This document shows positions 51,148-60,151 of a DNA stretch of 64,000 bases, in pieces. A model generated the notes under the pieces. It did no database searches, had not been told where the DNA came from, and was given only the letters and a program-made list of their open reading frames with translations. The stretch is taken from contig NZ_CP061314.1 of the NCBI RefSeq assembly GCF_018688255.1, positions 248,001 to 312,000 on the forward strand, read 5' to 3'. Position numbers and translations under genes: made by a program. Every line of letters starts with the position of its first letter. Positions within the stretch are counted from its first letter, which is position 1. This DNA comes from Polynucleobacter corsicus (GTDB lineage: Bacteria > Pseudomonadota > Gammaproteobacteria > Burkholderiales > Burkholderiaceae).

Positions 51148-52283
51148 TCTGGATAATTACCGTTATATATTATTTTTAGACCAGCATATATTGATTCTGA
51201 GGAATAGAATTCATTTACTCTTGCTAAGGCATTTTTGCCAAATTGTTCCCTTAAATTATTGTCTAAATATAGCTTCTCCATTGCGCTTGAGAATAAATTA
51301 GTATGTTTCTCTGAAACGAGAATTCCGGTTTTATTATGAACAATAGAGTCAATTAACCCAGGTATTTTGTATCCGATAGCAGGTTTTCCTAGTGCAGCAG
51401 CATCAATTACTATTGTCCCAAATCCCTCTCTGTAGCTCGGTAAACATAATACATCTGAAATATTTAAATATTCGAAATGATTAGAGACTGCTTCTAAGGT
51501 AATTACATTTATTAATAATGATTTATTGCTATCCAAATAATCTATTACTGCCTTATCTTCGCTTGGACCCACGAATAATAGCTTTAATTTAGGATGTTTT
51601 TTCCTTAATTGTTGAAAGGAATCTATCATGTCAATAGCGCCCTTATCTATTGTTTTTCTTGCTATATAAGCAAAAATAAAATCGTCTTCATCTATGGCAA
51701 GTTTCTCTTTAAGCTTGAGGGAATTATTTGATAGTGATTTAATATTATATTTTTTTACATCAACTCCTGACAGTGACCCTTTTCCTATAACTGGTAAAGG
51801 CCCTTTTTTATATCCAATATTATTTAAAAAGAGATAGTTTGACTGCGAGGGGCTATCAGTTAAGCATAATGTATTTAATTTAATTATTATTAAATCAATT
51901 AGTTTATAAAATTTCCTCTTGTTGCCATCATAATTCGACCATACCTGACCTGTAAAGGTATGCAATCTAATTGGAGTCAGTGTCAGTCTTGCTGCTATTG
52001 AAGCCAGCAGCCCTGACTTTGGCATAATTGAATGAGATATGTCAGGCTTTATTTTTAAAAAATAAACTATTAGTTTAAAGAGCGCTTTAAAATCTGAGAA
52101 TATCTTTGGCTTTCTTTCTATTTTTAAGTTAATCATTTTAATACGTGGAAATAAAAGGCTATATTTTTTTACATCATCACCAATAACGTAAATTTCAAAG
52201 TCTTTTACAGCATTTTCAATAATATTTTTAAGATGCCAAGGTAACGTATTTGATATTGTTGTTATGTATATAATTTTTTTCAT
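51144..52283 (-). CDS. Family 4 glycosyltransferase (opposite strand)
   Basis: 379 residues, GT-B: N-terminal DISHSIMPKSGLLASIAARL, LHTFTGQVWSNY, and donor domain FIFAYIARKTIDKGAIDMI, LLFVGPSEDKAVIDYLDS, CLPSYREGFGTIVIDAAALG and GKPAIGYKIPGLIDSIV. The EGFGTIVIDAAALG motif is the GT4 glutamate loop. It is the only locus gene on the minus strand, convergent with the epimerase (4-bp overlap). Confidence 0.9.
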   Translation of the reverse strand: MKKIIYITTISNTLPWHLKNIIENAVKDFEIYVIGDDVKKYSLLFPRIKMINLKIERKPKIFSDFKALFKLIVYFLKIKPDISHSIMPKSGLLASIAARLTLTPIRLHTFTGQVWSNYDGNKRKFYKLIDLIIIKLNTLCLTDSPSQSNYLFLNNIGYKKGPLPVIGKGSLSGVDVKKYNIKSLSNNSLKLKEKLAIDEDDFIFAYIARKTIDKGAIDMIDSFQQLRKKHPKLKLLFVGPSEDKAVIDYLDSNKSLLINVITLEAVSNHFEYLNISDVLCLPSYREGFGTIVIDAAALGKPAIGYKIPGLIDSIVHNKTGILVSEKHTNLFSSAMEKLYLDNNLREQFGKNALARVNEFYSSESIYAGLKIIYNGNYPD

Positions 52284-52386
52284 TTTATGAAGTTAAGCTC
52301 TCAGCCATAAATTGATACTTTGATGATTCTATTCTTGTAAAGTCGACTTTCTTCAATTCTTTCTTAATTCTACTAAATTAAAATAT

Positions 52387-53190
52387 ATGAATCAGTTTCT
52401 TCTGCTCAAAAGTAAAATCAAGCGTTTTTTACATATGTTTCATCATTCGTTTGGCTGGGTAAGATGCTATGGCTCAGCCCTGCCACCATTTATTTTTGGC
52501 TCGATTGGTGAAGATGCTGTAATCGAACACCACATTTATTATTTGGGACTTGATAATAAGGCTCCTGGGGCGTACCTTGATATCGGGTGCCATCACCCGA
52601 TTGCTCTCAGCAACACCTATAGATTCTATGGTCGCGCCTTGGGTTATGTGGTCGATGTTGGTAATGCTAAGGCTAAACTTTGGAAGAGAATTAGACCAAA
52701 GGATATTTTTCTTAATACTGCAGTAGTGCCTAACGATTATCAGGGTGAAGATGTTGAATTTGTTATTGCGGGTAAATATGGCACAGGAATGGATCATGTT
52801 AGCGGCTATGGAGTTGAGCCCACAAAGGACAGCTCTCACCTTTTGAAAAATCAACGAATTATCAAGGTCAGCGCACTTAAGGCGCGCGACTTAGGGGGGC
52901 TTGTTTCAAGTGATGGCGGATGGTTTAAGGCGGCTTGGAGAGTTCTCAGTATTGATATTGAGGGTGCAGATTTTAAAATTCTCGAAGACATTAACCTTCA
53001 GTTATTAAGGCCAGACATAGTGGCAGCCGAAGATCATGTTCCTAATGAAGTTTCTCAATGGGATCGCATTTCTTATTACCGAGATAATTCACCGCTAGTG
53101 AATCTTATGACCAATCTAGGATATTCGCTCCAGTCAGTAGTGGGTCCTACACTGATTTTTGTAAGAATTGCTTCTTACAAAGGCTCATAA
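52387..53190 (+). CDS. FkbM-family methyltransferase
   Basis: 267 residues: FIFGSIGEDAVIEHHIYYLG, GAYLDIGCHHPIALSNTYRF (SAM loop), DVGNAKAKLWKRIRPKD and VLSIDIEGADFKILEDINLQ are typical of FkbM methyltransferases, which often methylate sugar hydroxyls in O-antigen clusters. GC rises again from here. A 234-bp gap without a gene follows (53191-53424). Confidence 0.87.
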   Translation: MNQFLLLKSKIKRFLHMFHHSFGWVRCYGSALPPFIFGSIGEDAVIEHHIYYLGLDNKAPGAYLDIGCHHPIALSNTYRFYGRALGYVVDVGNAKAKLWKRIRPKDIFLNTAVVPNDYQGEDVEFVIAGKYGTGMDHVSGYGVEPTKDSSHLLKNQRIIKVSALKARDLGGLVSSDGGWFKAAWRVLSIDIEGADFKILEDINLQLLRPDIVAAEDHVPNEVSQWDRISYYRDNSPLVNLMTNLGYSLQSVVGPTLIFVRIASYKGS

Positions 53191-53424
53191 AGTTTACTTG
53201 TTAGATTTGTTTGTAAAATAAAATGAGTAGAGTTTTTAAGTGCTTTAGCTTAAATACATAAAAAATAGTGCATTGATGGTAATAATGCGCAGTAGTAGGT
53301 AGGATCTCTCGCCTCAAGGTTTAAGGATTTGAATGGGGTGAATGATTTTTCACAGTCTTTGATGCATCCATTATTTGGGATAGATTAAATTAATAAATTA
53401 CTTAAAAAGAGCGCTATTGATAGT

Positions 53425-54315
53425 GTGAATACCAAAAAGTCTAAAGCCTTTGTTGTTGGCGCTTCAGGGTACATTGGAAGTCAACTGCTCGATAAGTCGT
53501 CTAATTTTTTTTCCTCCTTTGGAACAACTTCATCTATAAATTCAATGGGATTATTGTATCTAAAGATTAATGATCCATTGGGTTTTGATTATGAAAAAAT
53601 TTCATCGGACGATACAATTTTTTTAGCGGCCGCAATTTCTTCTCCGGATATATGCGAACATAAGAGCGAATATGCTTGGAGCGTTAATGTTTCTGGGACT
53701 ATCAGGTTTATTTCGAAAGTCATTGAGCGCGGCGCGAGAGTGATATTTTTTTCGAGTGATACCGTTTATGGTGAGCGCCAATGTATTTTTAATGAGACTG
53801 CAAGTATTAATCCGTCAGGTGGATATGCGCAAATGAAGGCTGAAGTTGAAAATCAGTTTCAAGATGAGCCGCTTTTTAAAGCCATTAGACTTTCTTATGT
53901 CTTCTCTCGAGATGATAAATTTACAAAATATTTAACAGGTTGCCATCAACAGGGTGTTGTGGCGGAAATTTTCCATCCATTTTATCGTTCAATTATTCAT
54001 CGCGATGATGTTGTGGATGGCGCAATTGCTCTCGCTCGATTTTGGGGTGATTACCCGCAACGCATTATTAATTTTGGGGGTCCTGAGGTACTTTCAAGGG
54101 TTGATTTTGCCCAACAAATTAAGAATGGTGCGCTCGCTAATTTGCTTTATGAGGTGATCGAACCAGCCCCAGAATTTTTTAAAAATAGGCCTCGAACTAT
54201 TGCTATGTCCTCAGACTACTTGCCCTTGCTTTTAGGTAGACCCCCTCACACATTAACGGATGCCGTGCGTGTTGAATTTAATGAACAAAGTTTTAAATCT
54301 AAGTTGGATGCATGA
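53425..54315 (+). CDS. Sugar-nucleotide reductase (RmlD/SDR-like)
   Basis: 296 residues, GTG start: AFVVGASGYIGSQLLDKSSN (NAD(P) site), VSGTIRFISKVIERGARVIF, FFSSDTVYGERQCIFNETAS and GGYAQMKAEVENQF with Tyr-x-x-x-Lys. Position before a GDP-sugar dehydratase suggests the C4 reductase of a GDP-6-deoxyheptose, like DmhB-type enzymes. Substrate by inference. Overlaps the next gene by 4 bp. Confidence 0.75.
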   Translation: MNTKKSKAFVVGASGYIGSQLLDKSSNFFSSFGTTSSINSMGLLYLKINDPLGFDYEKISSDDTIFLAAAISSPDICEHKSEYAWSVNVSGTIRFISKVIERGARVIFFSSDTVYGERQCIFNETASINPSGGYAQMKAEVENQFQDEPLFKAIRLSYVFSRDDKFTKYLTGCHQQGVVAEIFHPFYRSIIHRDDVVDGAIALARFWGDYPQRIINFGGPEVLSRVDFAQQIKNGALANLLYEVIEPAPEFFKNRPRTIAMSSDYLPLLLGRPPHTLTDAVRVEFNEQSFKSKLDA

Positions 54316-55346
54316 TGCTTAATAAAATATTAATTACCGGAATAACAGGTCAAGTGGGCTCTCAATTGGCAGATTATGTTTTGCAGCATACTGCGCTTGA
54401 GGTGGTGGGTGTTATGCGTTGGCAGGAGCCAATCGACAACCTATATCATTTGACGGCTCGGATTAATAGTAAAGACAGAATAAGTCTTCAGTACGGAGAT
54501 TTGAATGACTATGCATCTATATCCCGAATCTTGCAGGAAGTGAGACCTCGTTATATTTCTCATTTGGCTGCTCAATCGTACCCCAAGACATCATTCAATA
54601 TACCGATTGAGACATTGCAAACTAACATCATTGGCACTGCTAATCTTCTTGAGAGTATTCGGCAGTTAAAAGAGTCGGATGGCTTTGATCCGGTGGTGCA
54701 TATTTGCTCTTCAAGTGAGGTTTATGGCAGAGCAAAGCCAGGCACCCCATTGGCCGAGAATACGGCTTTCCACGGGGCAAGTCCATACAGCATTAGCAAG
54801 ATTGGAACTGATTATTTAGGACAGTTTTACGGTGAGGCTTATGGAATAAAAACTTTTGTAACGAGAATGGGAACTCATTCTGGGCCTCGCCGCAGCGATG
54901 TTTTTTTTGAGAGCACCGTTGCTAAGCAAATTGCATTAATTGAAGCTGGACACCAAGAGCCGGTAATTAGGGTTGGCAATTTATCAAGTACACGAACCTT
55001 TCAGGACGCAAGGGATGCAGTAAGGGCATATTTTTTATTGCTTGAGGCAAGCGAGGCCGGGACAATTAAGTGCGGCGACTATTTCAATATTGCCGGTGAG
55101 GAAGTCTTTAAGTTACCAGAGGTTATTGAGTTACTTATTAGCATGAGTACTCGAAAAGATATAAAAGTTGTCACTGATGAAGAGAGGCTGCGCCCTATTG
55201 ATGCGGACTATCAAATGTTTGATAATTCAAAAATTAAGTCAGCTATTAATTGGAAGCCTGAGATAGCTGCTAGAGATATGTTTAGCGACCTTTTAAATCA
55301 TTGGAGGAGTGAAATTTCTAAAGGAAAAATTCCACTTAATAGATAA
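54312..55346 (+). CDS. GDP-sugar 4,6-dehydratase (probable GDP-heptose dehydratase)
   Basis: 344 residues, related to Gmd but distinct from the gmd at 38 kb: ILITGITGQVGSQLADYVLQ, ISLQYGDLNDYASISRILQE, YISHLAAQSYPKTSFNIPIE, HICSSSEVYGRAKPGTPL with Ser-Glu, and GASPYSISKIGTDYLGQFYG with the Tyr-Lys pair. Its operon with the heptose kinase, isomerase and guanylyltransferase suggests GDP-manno-heptose as substrate (compare DmhA and WcbK). Substrate is inferred. Confidence 0.82.
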   Translation: MMLNKILITGITGQVGSQLADYVLQHTALEVVGVMRWQEPIDNLYHLTARINSKDRISLQYGDLNDYASISRILQEVRPRYISHLAAQSYPKTSFNIPIETLQTNIIGTANLLESIRQLKESDGFDPVVHICSSSEVYGRAKPGTPLAENTAFHGASPYSISKIGTDYLGQFYGEAYGIKTFVTRMGTHSGPRRSDVFFESTVAKQIALIEAGHQEPVIRVGNLSSTRTFQDARDAVRAYFLLLEASEAGTIKCGDYFNIAGEEVFKLPEVIELLISMSTRKDIKVVTDEERLRPIDADYQMFDNSKIKSAINWKPEIAARDMFSDLLNHWRSEISKGKIPLNR

Positions 55347-55379
55347 ATCCTTTTTATATTTTTTGGAATTGAAGACTAT

Positions 55380-56408
55380 ATGACGTTAATTCGAGCTCGT
55401 GCACCCCTTCGTCTTGGTTTGGCGGGTGGGGGCACGGATGTATCTCCTTATTGTGATGCATATGGGGGGTATGTACTGAATGCTACGATAGATCGCTATG
55501 CCTATGCTGTTATTGAGACTTTGGACGAGCCCATCGTTCGTTTTGTGGCAACAGATCAACAGGCCGAGGAGGTGATGCCTATTGCATGTACTATCGCCTT
55601 AAATGGTAAGCTTGATTTGCACAAGGCAGTTTACAAATATATGGTGAAGCACTTCAATGGTGACAAGCCCATTCAAATGGAGTTAAGTACTTTTTGCGAT
55701 GCTCCTGTTGGATCGGGTTTGGGTTCATCCTCGACTCTAGTTGTGGTGATGATTCGTGCTTTTGCTGAACTGCTCAATGTGCCGCTAGACGATTATGCGA
55801 TTGCCCATTTGGCCTACAAAATTGAGCGATTAGATTGTGGTTTGCAGGGTGGTCGACAAGACCAGTATTCAGCTACTTTTGGAGGCTTCAACTTCATGGA
55901 GTTTTATGCTGATGAGCGCGCTGTAATAAATCCGTTACGAATTAAGAATTGGATTATCTGTGAACTCGAAGCTTCATTGGTGCTGTTTTTTACTGGTATA
56001 TCTCGTGAGTCTGCCAGAATTATTGCGGATCAAAGTGGCAACCTAAAAGGGGGTTCTGTTGATGCTCTAGAAGCCATGCATGGGATAAAGCGCGAGGCAT
56101 TGGTTATGAAGGAGTGCTTACTACGCGGGGACTTTTATGGTCTAGTGGAATCAATGCGCTCAGGGTGGGATAGTAAAAAGCGTTCTGCTAAGACGGTATC
56201 AAACTCACACATTGATAAAATTTATGACACTGCTATCGTTTCGGGGGCCTTGGCTGGAAAAGTTTCTGGCGCTGGTGGTGGAGGATTTATGCTCTTTTTT
56301 GTACCAACAGAAAAGCGGATGAGTGTTGTTCGTGCCTTAAAGCATTTCGAGGGTGAAGTGAGTAATTGCCACTTTACTCCGTATGGGACTCAAGCATGGC
56401 GAATTTAA
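55380..56408 (+). CDS. hddA: D-glycero-D-manno-heptose 7-phosphate 1-kinase (HddA-like)
   Basis: A GHMP kinase of 342 residues: RARAPLRLGLAGGGTDVSPY, the ATP loop DAPVGSGLGSSSTLVVVM, DCGLQGGRQDQYSATFGGFN and near the end GKVSGAGGGGFMLFFVPTEK. This is the HddA/WcbL type that phosphorylates heptose 7-phosphate at O1. The presence of gmhA and hddC next to it fixes the assignment. Starts 33 bp after the dehydratase. Confidence 0.92.
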   Translation: MTLIRARAPLRLGLAGGGTDVSPYCDAYGGYVLNATIDRYAYAVIETLDEPIVRFVATDQQAEEVMPIACTIALNGKLDLHKAVYKYMVKHFNGDKPIQMELSTFCDAPVGSGLGSSSTLVVVMIRAFAELLNVPLDDYAIAHLAYKIERLDCGLQGGRQDQYSATFGGFNFMEFYADERAVINPLRIKNWIICELEASLVLFFTGISRESARIIADQSGNLKGGSVDALEAMHGIKREALVMKECLLRGDFYGLVESMRSGWDSKKRSAKTVSNSHIDKIYDTAIVSGALAGKVSGAGGGGFMLFFVPTEKRMSVVRALKHFEGEVSNCHFTPYGTQAWRI

Positions 56409-56448
56409 ACAATCGAATATATATCTATGACGTAATGATGAAGGGCTA

Positions 56449-57036
56449 ATGATGTACGGCTATGTTAACGAGCAAATTAATGAAACGCAACGCATTATGG
56501 GCGCAATGTTAATGGATAAGTCCTTGCTGAATACAGTGGAGCAAGTTGCTTTTGCTTGCATAAGATGTATTCGCGAGAAGGGCAAAATTTTGCTTGCAGG
56601 TAATGGAGGCAGTGCCGCAGATGCTCAGCATATTGCTGGAGAATTTGTTAGTCGATTTGCCTTTGATCGCCCAGGGCTACCGGCGATTGCTTTAACAACG
56701 GATACTTCTATTTTGACTGCAATTGGTAATGATTATGGCTATGAAAAGCTATTTGCTCGTCAAATTCAGGCTCTAGGTCAAAGAGGTGATGTGTTTATTG
56801 GTTACTCAACTTCTGGAAAATCCCCGAATGTACTTCTGGCATTTGAGGAGGCCCGCGAGAAGGGCATGCTCTGTATTGGATTTAGCGGCAATCGTGGCGG
56901 GCCGATGAAAAGTTTATGCGACTTTTTACTGGAGGTTCCGAGCGCTGATACACCTAAGATTCAGGAAGGTCACTTAGTCTTAGGCCATATTTTATGTGGC
57001 CTGGTTGAGAGTACCATTTTTAACGCGCACTCCTGA
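56449..57036 (+). CDS. gmhA: Phosphoheptose isomerase
   Basis: GmhA converts sedoheptulose 7-phosphate to heptose 7-phosphate. The SIS domain shows KILLAGNGGSAADAQHIAGE, FVSRFAFDRPGLPAIALTTD, FIGYSTSGKSPNVLLAFEEA and the metal-binding His in IQEGHLVLGHILCGLVE. 195 residues, family length. The last base overlaps the hddC start. Confidence 0.95.
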   Translation: MMYGYVNEQINETQRIMGAMLMDKSLLNTVEQVAFACIRCIREKGKILLAGNGGSAADAQHIAGEFVSRFAFDRPGLPAIALTTDTSILTAIGNDYGYEKLFARQIQALGQRGDVFIGYSTSGKSPNVLLAFEEAREKGMLCIGFSGNRGGPMKSLCDFLLEVPSADTPKIQEGHLVLGHILCGLVESTIFNAHS

Positions 57037-57722
57037 TGGAGGCAATCATTCTCGCAGGAGGCTTTGGAACGCGCTTGCGCGAGATGGTGCCTGATCTGCC
57101 GAAACCTATGGCCCCCATTGCAGGCAGGCCATTTCTTGAGATTTTGTTGCAGTCCCTTTCGCACAAAGGATTCACCCGCGTAATTCTATCTTTGGGCTTT
57201 ATGGCAACTAAGATTTCTGATTATTTTGGCGATAGATTTGCGGGGATGGATTTGGCTTATGTTGTTGAAGATACCCCACTGGGCACCGGTGGAGCTGTTC
57301 GGTTAGGTCTCTCAATCTGTGAAGAGAGTCACGTGTTTACATTCAATGGGGACACCTTTCTTGATTTGGAGGTGGGAGAAATTGAACGGCTTTGGCAAAA
57401 TAATGGTCACCCCATCATTGTTGGTCGTCAAGTCTCAGACACAGCACGTTATGGGCGTCTACTGACTCAAGATAATTATGTTGCAGGCTTTACTGAAAAA
57501 GGTGTGGGCGGTCCCGGATTGATCAATGCGGGGTGTTATGTTTTTGATCGGAGGCAATTGGATTGTTTTCGCTTGAATGAGATGTTCTCACTAGAGTCTG
57601 AGTTCCTGTCTAATCTAGTTGTCCAAACCGAAGTGGATGTCTTTGTAACTGAGGGCTTATTTATCGATATTGGCATTCCTAGTGATTACACTCTTGCGCA
57701 GACCCTGCTGGCAGACTTGTAA
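57036..57722 (+). CDS. hddC: D-glycero-D-manno-heptose 1-phosphate guanylyltransferase (HddC-like)
   Basis: A nucleotidyltransferase of 228 residues: AIILAGGFGTRLREMVPDLP, KPMAPIAGRPFLEILLQSL, DTPLGTGGAVRLGLSI and FTFNGDTFLDLEVGE with the metal Asp. It would attach GMP to heptose 1-phosphate. It is the last gene of the heptose operon; the IS3 element begins 32 bp after its stop. Confidence 0.92.
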   Translation: MEAIILAGGFGTRLREMVPDLPKPMAPIAGRPFLEILLQSLSHKGFTRVILSLGFMATKISDYFGDRFAGMDLAYVVEDTPLGTGGAVRLGLSICEESHVFTFNGDTFLDLEVGEIERLWQNNGHPIIVGRQVSDTARYGRLLTQDNYVAGFTEKGVGGPGLINAGCYVFDRRQLDCFRLNEMFSLESEFLSNLVVQTEVDVFVTEGLFIDIGIPSDYTLAQTLLADL

Positions 57723-57822
57723 CTTACGGGTTGCCAAAATAATTTAATCAAGATGACCTGTCCTGGGATTTTCAGACCAAAAGCTTTTAGAGATAATGAC
57801 TCCTTCAACCTAAGGAGCAGGT

Positions 57823-58086
57823 ATGAAGAGAGCACGGTTTTCAGACGAACAGATTGTTCGGATATTGCAAGAGGCAGATCGTTCGCCAATAGCAGAGGTT
57901 GCCAAGCGCCACGGGGTCAGCGAACCCTCGATTTACAGCTGGCGTAAGAAGTTTGGCGATCTAGGTACAGACGATGTCAAACGCTTAAAGCAACTCGAGC
58001 AAGAGAACGGCCGTTTAAAGAAGATCTTGGCAGAGCGCGATCTCGAGATTGAAGTGATGAAGGAGATTGCCGTAAAAAAGTGGTGA
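57823..58086 (+). CDS. IS3-family transposase OrfA
   Basis: 87 residues: KRARFSDEQIVRILQEADRS, EVAKRHGVSEPSIYSWRKKF as the helix-turn-helix and KQLEQENGRLKKILAERDLE as the leucine zipper. The stop follows an AAAAAAG run at which a -1 shift joins OrfA to OrfB. The arrangement resembles the IS407 group. Confidence 0.93.
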   Translation: MKRARFSDEQIVRILQEADRSPIAEVAKRHGVSEPSIYSWRKKFGDLGTDDVKRLKQLEQENGRLKKILAERDLEIEVMKEIAVKKW

Positions 58087-58934
58087 GCGTGCAAGATCGA
58101 CTGGAGCAGGCCCGCTATGCAGTTGGGCGAGGCATCTCCCAAAGACGTGCTTGTACGCTGCTAAGTGTTGCTAGATCTGGCTTAGATTACCAATGCAAGA
58201 TGCCGGTTAAAGATCGGCCGATAATAGTTGCCATGCGCCAGTATTCCGAGCAATATCCTCGCTATGGCGCCAGACGGATTCGGATCTTTTTAAGACGGGA
58301 TGGTCTTGTTCTAGGTCGCGATCGGACGGCGCGCATCTGGGCTGGAGCTGGCCTACAGGTGCCCGCCAAAAGGACGCGCAAGCGTTACCGTAGTCAAAAT
58401 CGACAACCGTATGTAGCAACTGGGCCTAATGAAGTTTGGGCTTACGACTTTGTCTTTGATGCTTGTGCCAACGGGCAAAAGCTCAAGTGCTTAACCTTAA
58501 TTGACGAGTTCACCAAAGAGAGCCTGCACATTGATGTGGCCGGCTCAATTAAAGGCAAACGAGTGGTGCAGGTTTTAGAGGAAGTCATTGCAGAGCGTGG
58601 TTACCCCAAGGTTCTACGCAGTGACAACAGTCCAGAGTTTGTGAGTACCATCTTATTGGAATGGGCGGTAGAGCGAGGTTTGCACAACTTACATATCGAG
58701 CCAGGTAAACCTTGGCAAAATGGCACTAATGAGAGCTTTAATGGTAAGTTTAGAGACGAGTGCTTAGCCATGAACTGGTTTCATAGTAGAGTGCATGCCA
58801 AGGTAATTATTGAGCAATGGCGTAGGCACTACAATTTAATCAGGCCACACTCAAGTTTGGATTATCAAACCCCAACAGAGTTTGTCGCTGGATGGCAAAA
58901 GGAATTAATAACGGGAGCCAGAGTTTCTAGATGA
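58080..58934 (+). CDS. IS3-family transposase OrfB
   Basis: 284 residues of the DDE integrase type: N-terminal HTH (RRACTLLSVARSGLDYQCK), then the catalytic core with Asp in NEVWAYDFVFDACANG, Asp in VLRSDNSPEFVSTILLEW and Glu in WQNGTNESFNGKFRDEC, ending IRPHSSLDYQTPTEFV. The family has SDNGPEF and NGYIESF at two sites; here they are SDNSPEF and NGTNESF. It overlaps OrfA by 7 bp. Confidence 0.94.
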   Translation: MVSVQDRLEQARYAVGRGISQRRACTLLSVARSGLDYQCKMPVKDRPIIVAMRQYSEQYPRYGARRIRIFLRRDGLVLGRDRTARIWAGAGLQVPAKRTRKRYRSQNRQPYVATGPNEVWAYDFVFDACANGQKLKCLTLIDEFTKESLHIDVAGSIKGKRVVQVLEEVIAERGYPKVLRSDNSPEFVSTILLEWAVERGLHNLHIEPGKPWQNGTNESFNGKFRDECLAMNWFHSRVHAKVIIEQWRRHYNLIRPHSSLDYQTPTEFVAGWQKELITGARVSR

Positions 58935-59032
58935 AATTGGTCCGATAAAACCAGACAGGTCAGGATATTGGATATAGAACAATTGTCATATGAGCTTATG
59001 CAATGTAGCTTTGTGAAGGGGTCTATGCGCGA

Positions 59033-60151
59033 TTAAGGGCGACGTATTTTATAGTTAGTACTCCGTCCCCCGGAATCTGATTTCACCAAAGCGCCACGTT
59101 CTACTAAATCGGTGATATCTCGTAAAGCAGTATCTGGGGAGCACTTAGCAATGATGGCCCATTTACTGCTGGTGAGTTTTCCATCAAACCCATCAAGCAA
59201 TTTATTAAGTAACTTGATTTGTCGCTCGTTCATCGGCGTTCCAGACCAGTGTTGCCAAAAATTAGTTTTGACTAGAGTGGTTGAGAGCGCCGCTTCCGCA
59301 ACTTGGATAGCAGATAGCAAGCTACTTAAAAACCAGCTAAGCCACTGCGTCACATCCAGCGTCCCCTTCTGGGTTTTCTCAAGAAGATCATAGTAATTTT
59401 TACGATCGCGTCCAATTTGCGCTGATAGACTATAAAAACGCTGCGATGATCCATCTGCTCGAGCTAATGCCATGTCGCCAATTGCCCTTGCTATCCGACC
59501 ATTGCCATCGTCAAAAGGGTGTAGCGTTACAAACCAGAGGTGAGCTAAGCCTGCCTTAATAATTGGATCATCTTGCTGATCTACATTGAACCAGAGTAAA
59601 AACTGCGCCATTTCTGGTGGCAAGAATGGTGCTGGCGGCGCCTCAAAGTGATCCTTTTGGCGACTCACGGGGCCCGAAACAACCTGCATGGGTCCTAGGG
59701 CATCATCGCGCCAAGTGCCAACCAATATTTTGGATAAGCCGCTATAGCCCGTAGGAAAGAGGGCGGCATGCCAGGCGAAGAGTCGTTCTTGCGTTAAATT
59801 GTTCTGATGGTGTTGGGTAGCGTCGAGCACCATATCAACCACACCATCGATATGACGATCTGCCGGAGCTAAGGCTCCGATTTCGATACCCAGCCGTTTT
59901 GCAATGGATGAGCGGACCGAGTTTGGATCGAGCTTTTCACCTTCAATCTCGCTGGTTTTGAGTACATCTTCGGTGAGTACGCGCAAGGACTCTTGATCGC
60001 GCAGGTGAATGCCCACATGATGTAAGCGCCCCAATAGGCGTCCTTGAGCTTGGTACACCTGAGTCAACAAACCAGTGAGATGCTTGAGGTCGTATTCCCA
60101 ATGAGGCCATTGAGAATCTTGCCAAATGTAGTTCTTATCTCCGCTATCCAT
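59033..60151 (-). CDS. Fic-family protein, class II
   Basis: 372 residues. The Fic core HPFDDGNGRIARAIGDMALA holds the catalytic His and phosphate loop. The N-terminal part begins YIWQDSQWPHWEYDLKHL, a DUF4172-like start, and LKTSEIEGEKLDPNSVR carries the TxxxEG inhibitory helix of class II (self-inhibited) Fic proteins. The C-terminus is winged-helix-like (SKWAIIAKCSPDTALRDITD). It probably AMPylates a protein. ATG 60151 fits homologues; a TATAAT lies 5-10 bases upstream, so translation may be leaderless, or ATG 60199 may be used instead. Confidence 0.9.
   Translation of the reverse strand: MDSGDKNYIWQDSQWPHWEYDLKHLTGLLTQVYQAQGRLLGRLHHVGIHLRDQESLRVLTEDVLKTSEIEGEKLDPNSVRSSIAKRLGIEIGALAPADRHIDGVVDMVLDATQHHQNNLTQERLFAWHAALFPTGYSGLSKILVGTWRDDALGPMQVVSGPVSRQKDHFEAPPAPFLPPEMAQFLLWFNVDQQDDPIIKAGLAHLWFVTLHPFDDGNGRIARAIGDMALARADGSSQRFYSLSAQIGRDRKNYYDLLEKTQKGTLDVTQWLSWFLSSLLSAIQVAEAALSTTLVKTNFWQHWSGTPMNERQIKLLNKLLDGFDGKLTSSKWAIIAKCSPDTALRDITDLVERGALVKSDSGGRSTNYKIRRP

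Larger units (their letters stand above)
57754..58962. mobile_element. IS3-family insertion sequence, about 1.21 kb
   Basis: The ends start TGACCTGTC on the left (57754) and on the complement of the right (58962); the imperfect terminal inverted repeats run for about 28 bases with a one-base gap. Two frames inside encode OrfA and OrfB with an AAAAAAG slippery site (58074-58080). Direct target repeats were not found: the flanks are AGA and GGA, so the repeat may be worn or the boundary off by a base. Both frames are intact. Confidence 0.9.
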
